6,974 nucleotides of DNA from Oscillospiraceae bacterium. GTDB lineage: Bacteria > Bacillota > Clostridia > Oscillospirales > Acutalibacteraceae. The stretch lies in assembly GCA_029013165.1 (NCBI GenBank), contig JAQXMV010000138.1:1-6974 (forward strand), written 5' to 3'. The translations under genes and the position numbers were made by a program. Position 1 is the stretch's first letter, and every line of letters starts with the position of its first letter. Positions 1-6,210 of this stretch are shown here, one piece after another. Under the pieces are notes generated by a model that saw only the letters and a program-made list of their open reading frames with translations, searched no databases and was not told where the DNA came from.

Positions 1-75
1 GGGGGGGGGGCCCCCCGCGGGCCCGTGCTGTTGCGGGGGGGGTTGGGGGGGGGGGCCCGCGCGCGCCAACGCGGC
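1..75. other. G/C homopolymer-rich left edge
   Basis: This stretch is almost entirely G and C, with runs of G10 (1-10), C6 (11-16), G8 (35-42) and G11 (45-55). No reading frame or family signature is visible. The composition differs sharply from the rest of the window. The run pattern looks like either a low-complexity or G-quadruplex-capable stretch or an artefact at a contig end; the sequence alone cannot separate these. It should not be used for gene calling. Confidence 0.6.
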
Positions 76-80
76 CCCGG

Positions 81-154
81 CACTGAGCCTTTGGCTCAGT
101 GACCGGGAAGCGCCCTGTAGGCGCTTCCCGGCTGCGGCGCACAACCTGCGCCGC
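81..154. repeat. Three perfect tandem hairpins
   Basis: Three adjacent inverted repeats follow each other with almost no spacing. The first pairs CACTGAGCC (81-89) with GGCTCAGTG (93-101) around a TTT loop. The second pairs a 12-base arm at 103-114 with 120-131 around CTGTA. The third pairs GCGGCGCA (134-141) with TGCGCCGC (147-154) around CAACC. All arms are perfect. No U-tract follows, so this is not a normal intrinsic terminator. It resembles the intergenic palindromic repeats common in gut Clostridia, but family membership is inferred. The remaining 155-329 stretch before the promoter holds nothing I can name; no DnaA-box cluster or riboswitch was recognised. Confidence 0.7.
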
Positions 155-329
155 CCGGGGCCGCCCCTCCCGTCAGGCACCCATTTTCCCTCATCAGCAC
201 AAACCTCTCCGCCACGAAGTTTCCGCCGGCTTACATGGTGAACCCGAATGTATAAAACAAACTCTTCGCCGCAAAAGCCGTCACCTACGCTTCTGCTTTA
301 TCCCTCAAAAAAGAAAAACAGCAAAAAAC

Positions 330-359
330 TTGACAAAACACCGTGCTTTCATATATAAT
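330..359 (+). promoter_or_regulatory. Sigma-A promoter of the rpmH cluster
   Basis: A perfect -35 hexamer TTGACA (330-335) and a perfect -10 hexamer TATAAT (354-359) are separated by 18 bases, in an A-rich context. Transcription would begin near 366, giving a leader of about 115 bases before rpmH. No other promoter of this quality lies upstream of the cluster, so it probably drives rpmH and, by read-through, rnpA-yidD-yidC-jag. Near-consensus strength is expected for a ribosomal-protein gene. Confidence 0.85.
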
Positions 360-426
360 GGATCTCTGCAGGCTGTAGCTTGCTTATAGTTGTCAAAAGC
401 GCCGGACAATTTGCTTTACTTCTTAC

Positions 427-473
427 TACTCCTTGCAATATGTCCCGTTTTATAGAAAATAATAAAGGAGGTA
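427..473 (+). promoter_or_regulatory. rpmH leader: Shine-Dalgarno and possible anti-SD
   Basis: AAAGGAGGT (464-472) is a near-perfect ribosome binding site eight bases before the rpmH start. Upstream, CTCCTT (429-434) is exactly complementary to AAGGAG (465-470), so the leader could fold back and hide the binding site across a loop of about 30 bases. Two more pairs are possible if G471 bulges. A smaller hairpin, TTGTC/GACAA (390-394 with 405-409), lies further upstream. The SD is certain; the sequestering fold and any regulatory role are inferred. Confidence 0.4.
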
Positions 474-480
474 AACTGTA

Positions 481-615
481 ATGAAAAGAACTTATCAGCC
501 TAAGAAGCGCCACAGAAAGATGGAACACGGCTTCCGCAAGAGAATGTCCACAGCAAACGGTCGCAAGGTTCTTGCCCGCAGACGCGCAAAGGGCAGAAAG
601 CAACTCACCTATTGA
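481..615 (+). CDS. rpmH: 50S ribosomal protein L34
   Basis: This 44-residue protein is a very basic L34 of normal length, a late-assembling component of the large ribosomal subunit that binds 23S rRNA. It starts MKRTYQPKKRHRKMEHGFRK and continues through an RMSTANGRKVLARRRAKGRK stretch, which matches the whole L34 signature: KRT-QP near the N-terminus, HGFR-RM in the middle (residues 16-22), and the RRAKGRK tail. The ATG at 481 is set by AAAGGAGGT eight bases upstream. It is the first gene after the strong promoter at 330-359 and precedes rnpA, the near-universal bacterial arrangement. The ORF is intact and the identity is secure. Confidence 0.98.
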   Translation: MKRTYQPKKRHRKMEHGFRKRMSTANGRKVLARRRAKGRKQLTY

Positions 616-634
616 TCGGTGAAAAACAAAAACA

Positions 635-679
635 GGTCATTGTGAACCGGGCAATAGCTTTGCTCGGCATCAGCTGACC
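635..679 (+). other. Stem-loop in the rpmH-rnpA gap
   Basis: The 68-base gap between rpmH and rnpA is mostly one imperfect hairpin. Its upper stem is CCGGGCAA (647-654) with TTGCTCGG (660-667), with one G-U pair and a five-base loop TAGCT. The lower stem is GGTCA (635-639) with TGACC (675-679), separated from the upper by a symmetric seven-base internal loop. A T-run occurs only at 706-712, too far away for a classical terminator. It could stabilise the upstream rpmH message, act as a processing site, or lower expression of rnpA relative to rpmH; which applies is not visible. Confidence 0.5.
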
Positions 680-683
680 GAAA

Positions 684-1055
684 ATGCTCAAGGGTCAGGA
701 TTTGATTTTTTTGCAGAAGTATATATCTTTAAAAGAGAACAAGGACTTCCAGCGGGCCTATTACCGCGGAAAATCCTGTGCAAAACCTGCACTGGTTGTT
801 TACTGCGTAAAAAACCGTGCGGGAGTCTGCCGCGTGGGAATCACCACGGGTAAAAAAATCGGTAATGCCGTTGAGCGCAATCGCTCCCGTAGGATTATTA
901 GAGCTGCCTTTCAGTCCATAATAAAGGATAATCAGCTTCGCACAAACTGCGATCTGGTCTTCGTGGCAAGGGGAAAAACCAAGTACCTGAAAAGCCACCA
1001 GGTCGCCCAGGCAATGCTGGAGGGTCTGAAAGAGGTTGGTGCTATCAGATCATGA
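684..1055 (+). CDS. rnpA: Ribonuclease P protein component
   Basis: This is the protein subunit that assists the RNase P RNA in cutting the 5' leader from pre-tRNAs. With the 684 start it has 123 residues. The family core begins at LKENKDFQRAYYRGKS (about 16-31), continues through CRVGITTGKKIGNAVERNR, and contains the diagnostic RNR motif (65-67) within RNRSRRIIR, which contacts the P RNA. The start is uncertain. ATG 684 has no clear SD, while in-frame TTG 702 sits seven bases after AAGGG and in-frame TTG 711 ten bases after AGGA. These would give 117 and 114 residues, closer to the usual length. Its last four bases overlap the yidD start (ATGA, 1052-1055), suggesting translational coupling. 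Confidence 0.95.
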   Translation: MLKGQDLIFLQKYISLKENKDFQRAYYRGKSCAKPALVVYCVKNRAGVCRVGITTGKKIGNAVERNRSRRIIRAAFQSIIKDNQLRTNCDLVFVARGKTKYLKSHQVAQAMLEGLKEVGAIRS

Positions 1056-1321
1056 AAAAACTGCTTCTCGTTCTGATCGGTTTTTACCGCAGACACATCT
1101 CACCTCACCTCCCGCCGATGTGCAAATACTATCCCACCTGTTCCTCCTATGCAATGGAAGCAATCGAAACCCACGGCGCTTTCAAGGGCTCTGTGCTGGC
1201 CTTGCTTCGCATACTCCGATGCAATCCGCTTTTTCCCGGTGGCTACGATCCCGTGCCGCCAAAAAAAGAAAAAGGATGCAGCCATTGCTCCCATGAGGAA
1301 AAGAATAAAGGCAACCTTTAA
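1052..1321 (+). CDS. yidD: Membrane protein insertion efficiency factor YidD
   Basis: YidD is a small membrane-associated protein thought to assist YidC/Sec-dependent insertion of inner-membrane proteins. The 89-residue product has the hallmark features in order: a hydrophobic N-terminal segment (about 3-12, KLLLVLIGFY), the cysteine motif CKYYPTCSSYAMEAIETHG (24-42), and the RCNPLFPGGYDPVP motif (about 56-69). The short tail is charged and contains an extra CSHCSH pair of cysteines. It starts inside the rnpA stop codon (ATGA overlap) and is followed 32 bases later by yidC, the classic order. The alternative frame across this region shows no family features. Length is typical. Confidence 0.96.
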   Translation: MKKLLLVLIGFYRRHISPHLPPMCKYYPTCSSYAMEAIETHGAFKGSVLALLRILRCNPLFPGGYDPVPPKKEKGCSHCSHEEKNKGNL

Positions 1322-1353
1322 TACAAGCGGAATAATTTTACGGAGGAACATTG

Positions 1354-2361
1354 ATGAACAAGTTACTTGAATACCTGTATGTCCCCTTCGGTTTTCTGTT
1401 CAGAATTCTTTTTGACTTCGTGGGAAATTACGGACTTGCTCTTGTAATTTTCACCCTGTTTTTCAGGCTCATTCTGCTGCCCTCCTCCATTAAGCAGCAG
1501 AAAAGCTCGGCCAAGACCGTTCGTATGCAGCCAAGGCTCAAGCGAATCAGAGAAAAATATCAGGACTATGCGCCTGCAGAGAGAAACCAGAAAATCCAGA
1601 TGGAAACCAACGAGCTGTATCAGCGTGAGGGCTATTCGGCGATGACCGGCGGCTGTGCTCCGCTGCTTTTTCAGCTCCCGATTCTCTGGGGTCTTTACGG
1701 CATCATCCGTATGCCGCTGACTCACATTCTCAATATCTCCAAGGACGCAGTCACCATTCTTACCGACGCTGTGAAGGCTCTCCCGGAATTTGCCGAGGCT
1801 TCACAGAGATCCCTGATGTATCTGGAATCGGCAGTCATCAGCAATATTGACCGGATTCTTGAGGTCAACCCGGATCTGACCAATACACTGGCTGACGCTG
1901 TGGCTAAAATCCAGGCCTTTGATTTCACCCTGTTCGGTATCAACCTCGGTTCGATTCCCGATGCCGGCGTTTTCAAGGCATGGGGAACTTCCGGCACAGA
2001 CGCTAAGATTCTGCTCATCATCCCCATTCTTTCGGGTCTGACTTCTCTGATGACCAGTGTTCTGACACAGGTCAGACAGAAAAAGGCCAACCCCAACATG
2101 GAAAACCAGCAGATGATGGGCTGCATGATGCTGTCAATGCCTCTGATGTCCCTGTGGTTTACTTTCCAGGTTCCTGCCGGTATGGGTATGTACTGGATCC
2201 TCTCCAATGTTTTGGCTTTCTTCCAGACTTTGATTGTCGGCCACTTCTATGCTCCGAGAAAGACCATTGCCAAGCTCATGGTCGAGGAGACGATCGAACG
2301 CCGTTCATACGAAAAGACCAAACATATCGGCGCTGACAGCGCCCTTGACGGAGCAAACTAA
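1354..2361 (+). CDS. yidC: YidC/Oxa1-family membrane protein insertase
   Basis: This protein inserts and folds membrane proteins, alone or with SecYEG. The 335-residue product begins at ATG 1354, six bases after GGAGGA (1342-1347); TTG 1351 is only three bases from that SD and is less likely. An N-terminal hydrophobic helix (about 8-20) precedes TM1 (about 26-44), which carries the conserved groove arginine (Arg38 in TLFFRLILLP). A basic cytoplasmic helical hairpin (about 45-95) follows, then TM2 (GCAPLLFQLPILWGLYGIIR, 100-119), a long outer loop of roughly 95 residues, and TM3-TM5 (about 216-240, 257-272, 276-297). The short charged tail includes RKTIAKL. No lipobox is present, unlike Bacillus SpoIIIJ. 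The extended TM2-TM3 loop is longer than in the Bacillus form. Confidence 0.96.
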   Translation: MNKLLEYLYVPFGFLFRILFDFVGNYGLALVIFTLFFRLILLPSSIKQQKSSAKTVRMQPRLKRIREKYQDYAPAERNQKIQMETNELYQREGYSAMTGGCAPLLFQLPILWGLYGIIRMPLTHILNISKDAVTILTDAVKALPEFAEASQRSLMYLESAVISNIDRILEVNPDLTNTLADAVAKIQAFDFTLFGINLGSIPDAGVFKAWGTSGTDAKILLIIPILSGLTSLMTSVLTQVRQKKANPNMENQQMMGCMMLSMPLMSLWFTFQVPAGMGMYWILSNVLAFFQTLIVGHFYAPRKTIAKLMVEETIERRSYEKTKHIGADSALDGAN

Positions 2362-2428
2362 TCAAAAAGAAACACAGTTCACGGAAACCGCGAATATCTA
2401 TTTAATTTAACGGTGGTGAAAAACGAAA

Positions 2429-3454
2429 ATGATACATGAAGCTATCGGTACGGGCGCAACGATTGAGGAAGCGCTGGAAAACGCAAAAAAGGAGCTGAAC
2501 GCTCCTGCTTCCGCCGATGTTCGCTCGGAAATCATAGCCATGCCGACAAAGAAAATCTTAGGTTTGTTCGGCGGTTCTCCTGCCAAGGCAAAGGCCTGGT
2601 ATGAGACACCCGACGCACCGAAGAAAGCACCGGAGGCCCCCAAGGCTCCCGCGCAGAAGCAAAAGCCGGCAGAAAAAGCACAAAAGAAAGAAGCACCCAA
2701 GGCTGAGAAGCCTAAGGCAAAAGCAAAGGAAACGGCCGAACCGGTTAAGTCGGAAGCCGCTGAGCCGGCGAAAGCGGCTCAGGAAAAGACTCCCGTTGAC
2801 ATTTCAACCAGCGAGTCCCTGACCAGTGCAGTGAACTATCTCAAGGCTGTCGTCAAGGGTATGGGCGTCAAAGAGGTCGAGGTCGAGGCTTTCCGCACAG
2901 AAGAGAACGAGATCATTCTCGAGCTTGACTGCGGCGAGGAATACGGCATTGTGATCGGCAGACGCGGCGATACTCTTGATTCCATTCAGTACCTGACCAG
3001 ACTTGTGGCCAACAAGAAGAAGCAGGAAAATGAATACATGAGAATCTCCATCAATGTGGGCAACTACAGAGAGAAGAGAAAAACCACGCTGAGAGATCTG
3101 GCCAAGAAAAATGCCGAGAAGGTTCTGAAATACGGACGCAATGTCACTTTTGAGCCCATGAATCCTTATGAGCGCCGCATTATTCATACGGCGGTTCAGG
3201 AGATCGAGGGTGTTGTATCCTATTCTGTCGGAGCCGACGCAAGCAGAAGGGTTGTTATTTCTCTTGCTGAGGGCGTGAAGCCTACGCATCCCTCAAGAGG
3301 CTATAATAACCGCGGCAGAGGCGGCTATAATAACCGCGGCGGCAGATCGAGAAATAGTGGCCGTAATGCATCAAGCACTGTGACGGCACCCACGAGAGAG
3401 CCGAGAACAGATGCTGCAGCCGAGAAAGTTTCCCTTTACGGCAAAATCAATTAA
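2429..3454 (+). CDS. jag: RNA-binding protein Jag/KhpB (Jag_N, KH, R3H)
   Basis: Jag/KhpB binds RNA, usually with KhpA, and affects cell elongation, division and mRNA levels in Firmicutes. The 341-residue protein has a Jag_N domain (about 1-58, with TKKILGLFGGSPAKAKAWYE), a long Ala/Lys/Pro/Glu-rich linker (about 60-125), a type II KH domain (about 127-205) with the GRRG loop at 177-180, and an R3H domain (about 213-280) whose RxxxH motif is Arg249/His253 in NPYERRIIH. A basic tail (about 288-341) follows, with two GYNNRG blocks, a feature not usual for Jag. Bacillus Jag is near 208 residues, so linker and tail explain the extra length. The start is supported by GGTGGTGA (2412-2419). It lies 67 bases after yidC and is followed by terminators rather than mnmE. 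Confidence 0.95.
   Translation: MIHEAIGTGATIEEALENAKKELNAPASADVRSEIIAMPTKKILGLFGGSPAKAKAWYETPDAPKKAPEAPKAPAQKQKPAEKAQKKEAPKAEKPKAKAKETAEPVKSEAAEPAKAAQEKTPVDISTSESLTSAVNYLKAVVKGMGVKEVEVEAFRTEENEIILELDCGEEYGIVIGRRGDTLDSIQYLTRLVANKKKQENEYMRISINVGNYREKRKTTLRDLAKKNAEKVLKYGRNVTFEPMNPYERRIIHTAVQEIEGVVSYSVGADASRRVVISLAEGVKPTHPSRGYNNRGRGGYNNRGGRSRNSGRNASSTVTAPTREPRTDAAAEKVSLYGKIN
3299..3346 (+). repeat. 24-bp tandem repeat in the jag tail
   Basis: An 18-base unit, GGCTATAATAACCGCGGC, occurs identically at 3299-3316 and 3323-3340, giving a 24-base period with closely related six-base spacers. It encodes the paired GYNNRG blocks of the Jag C-terminal tail. Exact nucleotide identity, not only amino-acid identity, implies a recent duplication by slippage. 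The number of copies may therefore vary between strains. Confidence 0.85.
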
Positions 3455-3461
3455 ATGAAAA

Positions 3462-3498
3462 AGCGTGTTCTTCAAAAAAAGAGGAACACGCTCTTTTT
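3462..3498 (+). terminator. Intrinsic terminator after jag (probably bidirectional)
   Basis: A 12-bp stem pairs 3462-3473 with 3481-3492, including one G-U pair, around a seven-A loop. CTTTTT follows (3493-3498) on the plus strand. On the minus strand the stem is followed by a T-run made by the A's at 3458-3462, so it can also stop transcription from the opposing gene. It begins seven bases after the jag stop and marks the end of the rpmH-jag transcription unit. Confidence 0.88.
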
Positions 3499-3514
3499 GT
3501 AGCAAAAATCAAGT

Positions 3515-3556
3515 AAAGTTTCGGTCAAGCCTTTTCAAAGGCTTGTGCGAAACTTT
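3515..3556 (-). terminator. Second stem-loop between convergent genes
   Basis: A nearly perfect hairpin pairs 3515-3523 with 3548-3556 (AAAGTTTCG type arms). After a 2x2 internal loop it pairs 3526-3534 with 3537-3545 (CAAGCCTTT/AAAGGCTTG) around a two-base loop. It ends 15 bases past the stop of the minus-strand gene and is followed on that strand by a T-rich stretch, so it is a plausible terminator for that gene; on the plus strand TTTTGTT follows as well. The same shape could be an intergenic palindromic repeat that doubles as a terminator. Confidence 0.65.
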
Positions 3557-3571
3557 TGTTATGGCTATCCT

Positions 3572-4348
3572 TTAATTTCCGGAGCGGATCACCTCATTTA
3601 ACTGTTTCGGATTTCTTGTCGTGATATTATCAGGCAAAAAGCCGAGAATTTTTTTCATCTCCCTTTTTCTGTTCACGGTCCAGACCGACACCAGAAGCCC
3701 CTTTTCATGAAAGACTTCGCACAACTCGGCAGAAGCCTGGTTTTTATTCAGATTAATGCCGATGGCGCCGCTATCCTGAACCTTTTTGGCAAGGGATTCA
3801 AGATATGTAATATTATGTTTGTGTTTGGCGTCCACATTGACATTGAGATAATAGGGGATACCGAGGTCGGCTTTCCGGACGCTTTCCAGAAAGTCCTCAT
3901 TGACGCCGGTGAAAAAGATCCGATCCAATATTCCGTACTTCTGTGCGATCGCTTTGATTTCATCAAGCGCCGCACAGTTTTTTAAATCCACATTCACTTT
4001 CAGATCTTCGTATTCGCTGACCTTTCGGAAGGCCTCGTCAAGCATGACTTCTCCGCCGACAGGAGCATCGTGAGATAAAACCGCCCTTTTGTTTTCATCA
4101 AAGTTCAGATCAAATTCCACAATCTGCGCACCGTTTTCAGCCCCTGCTTCTATGGCGGCAAGGGTATTCTCCTGCGTATCCATACAGCCCGTGTGAGCCG
4201 TAACGGTGAACGCAGACGGCAAGTCGGACAATCGCTTTTGAAGTTCCTGATCAGACAGATTGTTGTGTCGGAATATAAACAACAGAATCACGGCAAGAAT
4301 CAGTGCCGCTGTCAAAACCGTGCAACAAATGATTTTACCCTTTGACAT
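3572..4348 (-). CDS. Membrane-anchored glycerophosphodiester phosphodiesterase-like protein
   Basis: The 258-residue product belongs to the GDPD/PI-PLC-like TIM-barrel superfamily, which hydrolyses glycerophosphodiesters to glycerol-3-phosphate and an alcohol. Residues about 5-26 form a single hydrophobic signal anchor, placing the domain outside the membrane. Family landmarks are AHTGCMDTQENTL (51-63; His52, Glu60-Asn61), the metal-site-like VEFDLNFD (77-84; Glu78, Asp80), LSHD (91-94; His93), VNVDLK (119-123; Lys123) and SVWTVN (221-226). The usual HRG is HTG here (Thr53 for Arg), and the usual E-K strand reads D-K, so activity or substrate may differ. Both catalytic-type histidines are kept. 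The start follows a modest purine-rich SD (AGAGGGGG, about 4356-4363). It is divergent from the symporter gene and converges on jag. Exact substrate unknown. Confidence 0.85.
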   Translation of the reverse strand: MSKGKIICCTVLTAALILAVILLFIFRHNNLSDQELQKRLSDLPSAFTVTAHTGCMDTQENTLAAIEAGAENGAQIVEFDLNFDENKRAVLSHDAPVGGEVMLDEAFRKVSEYEDLKVNVDLKNCAALDEIKAIAQKYGILDRIFFTGVNEDFLESVRKADLGIPYYLNVNVDAKHKHNITYLESLAKKVQDSGAIGINLNKNQASAELCEVFHEKGLLVSVWTVNRKREMKKILGFLPDNITTRNPKQLNEVIRSGN

Positions 4349-4433
4349 GGTAACGCCCCCTCTTTTTTTTGCGGAATAAATGATCCCATCAAAACGGCAG
4401 AATGCACCCGTTTATTTGACGGAAGATACGATA

Positions 4434-4439
4434 ATTATA
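4434..4439 (-). promoter_or_regulatory. Possible -10 box for the minus-strand gene
   Basis: Read on the minus strand, TATAAT (4439 to 4434) lies about 86 bases upstream of the GDPD-like start. No recognisable TTGACA is found 16-18 bases further upstream, only A/T-rich sequence, so this is a weak assignment based on one hexamer. The rest of the 4349-4501 stretch shows no clear operator palindrome or riboswitch. Confidence 0.25.
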
Positions 4440-4501
4440 AAGCTGATGGACATTTTTATATAGATAAGAGACCATGTTTTAACAGAAAGTTCAGATTTAT
4501 C

Positions 4502-4510
4502 TGATATAAT
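4502..4510 (+). promoter_or_regulatory. Extended -10 promoter for the symporter gene
   Basis: TGATATAAT (4502-4510) is a perfect -10 hexamer with the upstream TG of extended -10 promoters. A weak TTAACA (4479-4484) lies upstream but with a 20-base spacer, so recognition would rely on the extended -10. Transcription would start near 4517, leaving a leader of about 207 bases before ATG 4724. That leader contains a short direct repeat around AAGCCGG (about 4632-4652) and a GGGAGC-ATG-GCTCCC palindrome (4667-4681). No known riboswitch or CRE site was recognised. Confidence 0.5.
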
Positions 4511-4723
4511 AAGGAAAAAACTTGATGAATGTGTTGCCGCAAAAGAGAATCGAAACGGACAGCACAGCATCAGGTAACGGGCTTATTCTTATCCTGCACT
4601 CTTTCGTTTACGGAGGTGAGTATCAACACAGAAGCCGGGATAAAGCCGGATAAGTTCACGAGGAAAGGGAGCATGGCTCCCATCGGAGAGAAAGAAGAAA
4701 AACTGATAAAAGGAGAAAAATAT

Positions 4724-6154
4724 ATGTCAGAAAATGGAATCAAACTAAATGCGGAGAATAAAAAGCACTTGAAAATGTCAGAGTTTATTGCCTATCTGGT
4801 TGCGGTATTCTTCTACACCAACATGACCGGCATGATCGCCGCATACCGGAATGCCTATCTGGTTGATGTGCTGAAAATCACGGACACCCAGGCGTCGCTG
4901 TTCAATGTCCTGATCAGCGTCATTCCCTTTGTACTTAATTTCTTTATTGCCATGTATATTGACGGCCGATCCGTCGGAAAAAACGGAAAGTTCCGGCCTC
5001 TTGTTTTGCTTGCCGCCATTCCCACCGGTATTCTGCTGGTACTCAGCTTCTGGACGCCGAAAGCCCTGTCAGGCACACTTCTGATGATTTATCTGGTGAC
5101 CATTGCCATAGGCTGGGCCATCGCAACCAACTTCGGCAATCAGATCAACAGTATGGCGGCTGTTTTAACACCGAATCTCAAGGAGAGAGATACGGTTATG
5201 TCTTTCCGTGGAATTGTGTCTGCCGTCGGCAACTCGGCTCCCCTTGTCATTGTTCTTGTCATTGCCATTTTCGTTGACGACGCCAGCACCCAATATATTA
5301 TCAGTGCGGCTCTTTGCGGTGTCGTCGGCATCTTAACGATGCTGATCGGCATGAAAATGACGAGAGAGCGTATTACCTATGACAACGAAAAGAAGAATCC
5401 TCTCAAAGGCTTTGCCGATGTTGTAAAGAACAAATACGCCTGGGCGATCATTGTTTCGGAGTTCCTGAAGAGCTTCCGGAATATCTCGACCTTTATGGGT
5501 GTATTTCTGGCCGCGGCCCTTCTCGGCAGCTCGAGCAAATTCCTGCTTTTCGGTCTGCCCACGGGTATCGGCACCGCAGTCGGCATGCTTGTGATTAACT
5601 TCCTGCTGAAAAAATTCAATTCCAAAGTGCTGTATATTGCCAGCGGCATTTACTCCGTCCTGATCAATACGGCAGCGTTTGCCGTCGGCTATACCTATTT
5701 TAAGAGTCCGAGCCCTGTTCTTCAGATATTGTTTGTTGTCTTCTTGTTCCTGATCGGACTGCAGTTTGGCGCGTCCAATCTTCTTCCCACCATGTTCCAG
5801 GCCGATGTCCTTGAGGACATTGAGCTGAAAACAGGCAAGCGTCTCGACGCCTCCCTGCCGTTCATCATCGGTATCGGCACCATGATTTCCGGTACCATCG
5901 CAAACGGTCTGGCGCCCAGAATCCTCTACGGCAGCAATTCCATCTGCGGTTATATTCAGGGTCTGGCAGACGGAACGGGACAGAGCCTGAAAACCAAGAT
6001 ATGGATGCTCTTCTTCTACACGATCTTCCACGGTCTGATGATGTTCCTTGCCGGCGTTCCTTTCTTCTTCTATAAGCTGACCGGCAAAACCAAAGACGAG
6101 ATCCACGAAAAAGTACTGGCACAAAGAGCTGCTCTGGAAAGCAAAGAAGCATAA
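4724..6154 (+). CDS. GPH-family (MelB-like) sugar:cation symporter, MFS fold
   Basis: This 476-residue protein has about twelve hydrophobic segments and is an inner-membrane secondary transporter of the glycoside-pentoside-hexuronide:cation symporter type. Supporting motifs are DGRSVGKNGKFRP (80-92), the counterpart of the MelB loop after TM2-3; TPNLKERDTVMSFRG (149-163), typical of the family after TM4; and QADVLEDIELKTGKRLDA (359-376), matching the ADVxD-E-TGKR loop before TM11. Substrate cannot be read from sequence; family members move glycosides, pentosides or uronides with H+, Na+ or Li+. ATG 4724 is chosen because AAAAGGAG (4708-4715) is eight bases upstream and the protein then begins as usual for the family. 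The frame stays open back to ATG 4529 (541 residues) but that part looks untranslated. It is flanked by its own promoter and terminator, so probably monocistronic. Confidence 0.88.
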   Translation: MSENGIKLNAENKKHLKMSEFIAYLVAVFFYTNMTGMIAAYRNAYLVDVLKITDTQASLFNVLISVIPFVLNFFIAMYIDGRSVGKNGKFRPLVLLAAIPTGILLVLSFWTPKALSGTLLMIYLVTIAIGWAIATNFGNQINSMAAVLTPNLKERDTVMSFRGIVSAVGNSAPLVIVLVIAIFVDDASTQYIISAALCGVVGILTMLIGMKMTRERITYDNEKKNPLKGFADVVKNKYAWAIIVSEFLKSFRNISTFMGVFLAAALLGSSSKFLLFGLPTGIGTAVGMLVINFLLKKFNSKVLYIASGIYSVLINTAAFAVGYTYFKSPSPVLQILFVVFLFLIGLQFGASNLLPTMFQADVLEDIELKTGKRLDASLPFIIGIGTMISGTIANGLAPRILYGSNSICGYIQGLADGTGQSLKTKIWMLFFYTIFHGLMMFLAGVPFFFYKLTGKTKDEIHEKVLAQRAALESKEA

Positions 6155-6210
6155 GAACGGTATTATCCGATACTATCGGATGAACCTTTCAAAGATTAAT
6201 AAAGAAATAG

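Noticed and set aside
99..389. 96-codon open frame across the left hairpins and the promoter
   Set aside because: It starts within a hairpin arm, has no SD, runs through the rpmH promoter and its translation is basic low-complexity without family features.
166..480. Replication origin upstream of rpmH
   Set aside because: The position would fit the oriC/dnaA side, but only one poor match (TTATCCCTC, near 298) to the DnaA box TTATCCACA was seen and no dnaA is present.
4529..4723. Starting the symporter at ATG 4529
   Set aside because: The extra 65 residues are polar and unlike GPH N-termini, and ATG 4724 has a strong AAAAGGAG eight bases upstream.
5333..6124. 263-codon antisense frame opposite the symporter gene
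   Set aside because: It is a shadow of the codon bias of the symporter; the plus-strand product has clear GPH motifs and about twelve membrane segments, whereas the antisense product has no recognisable domain.
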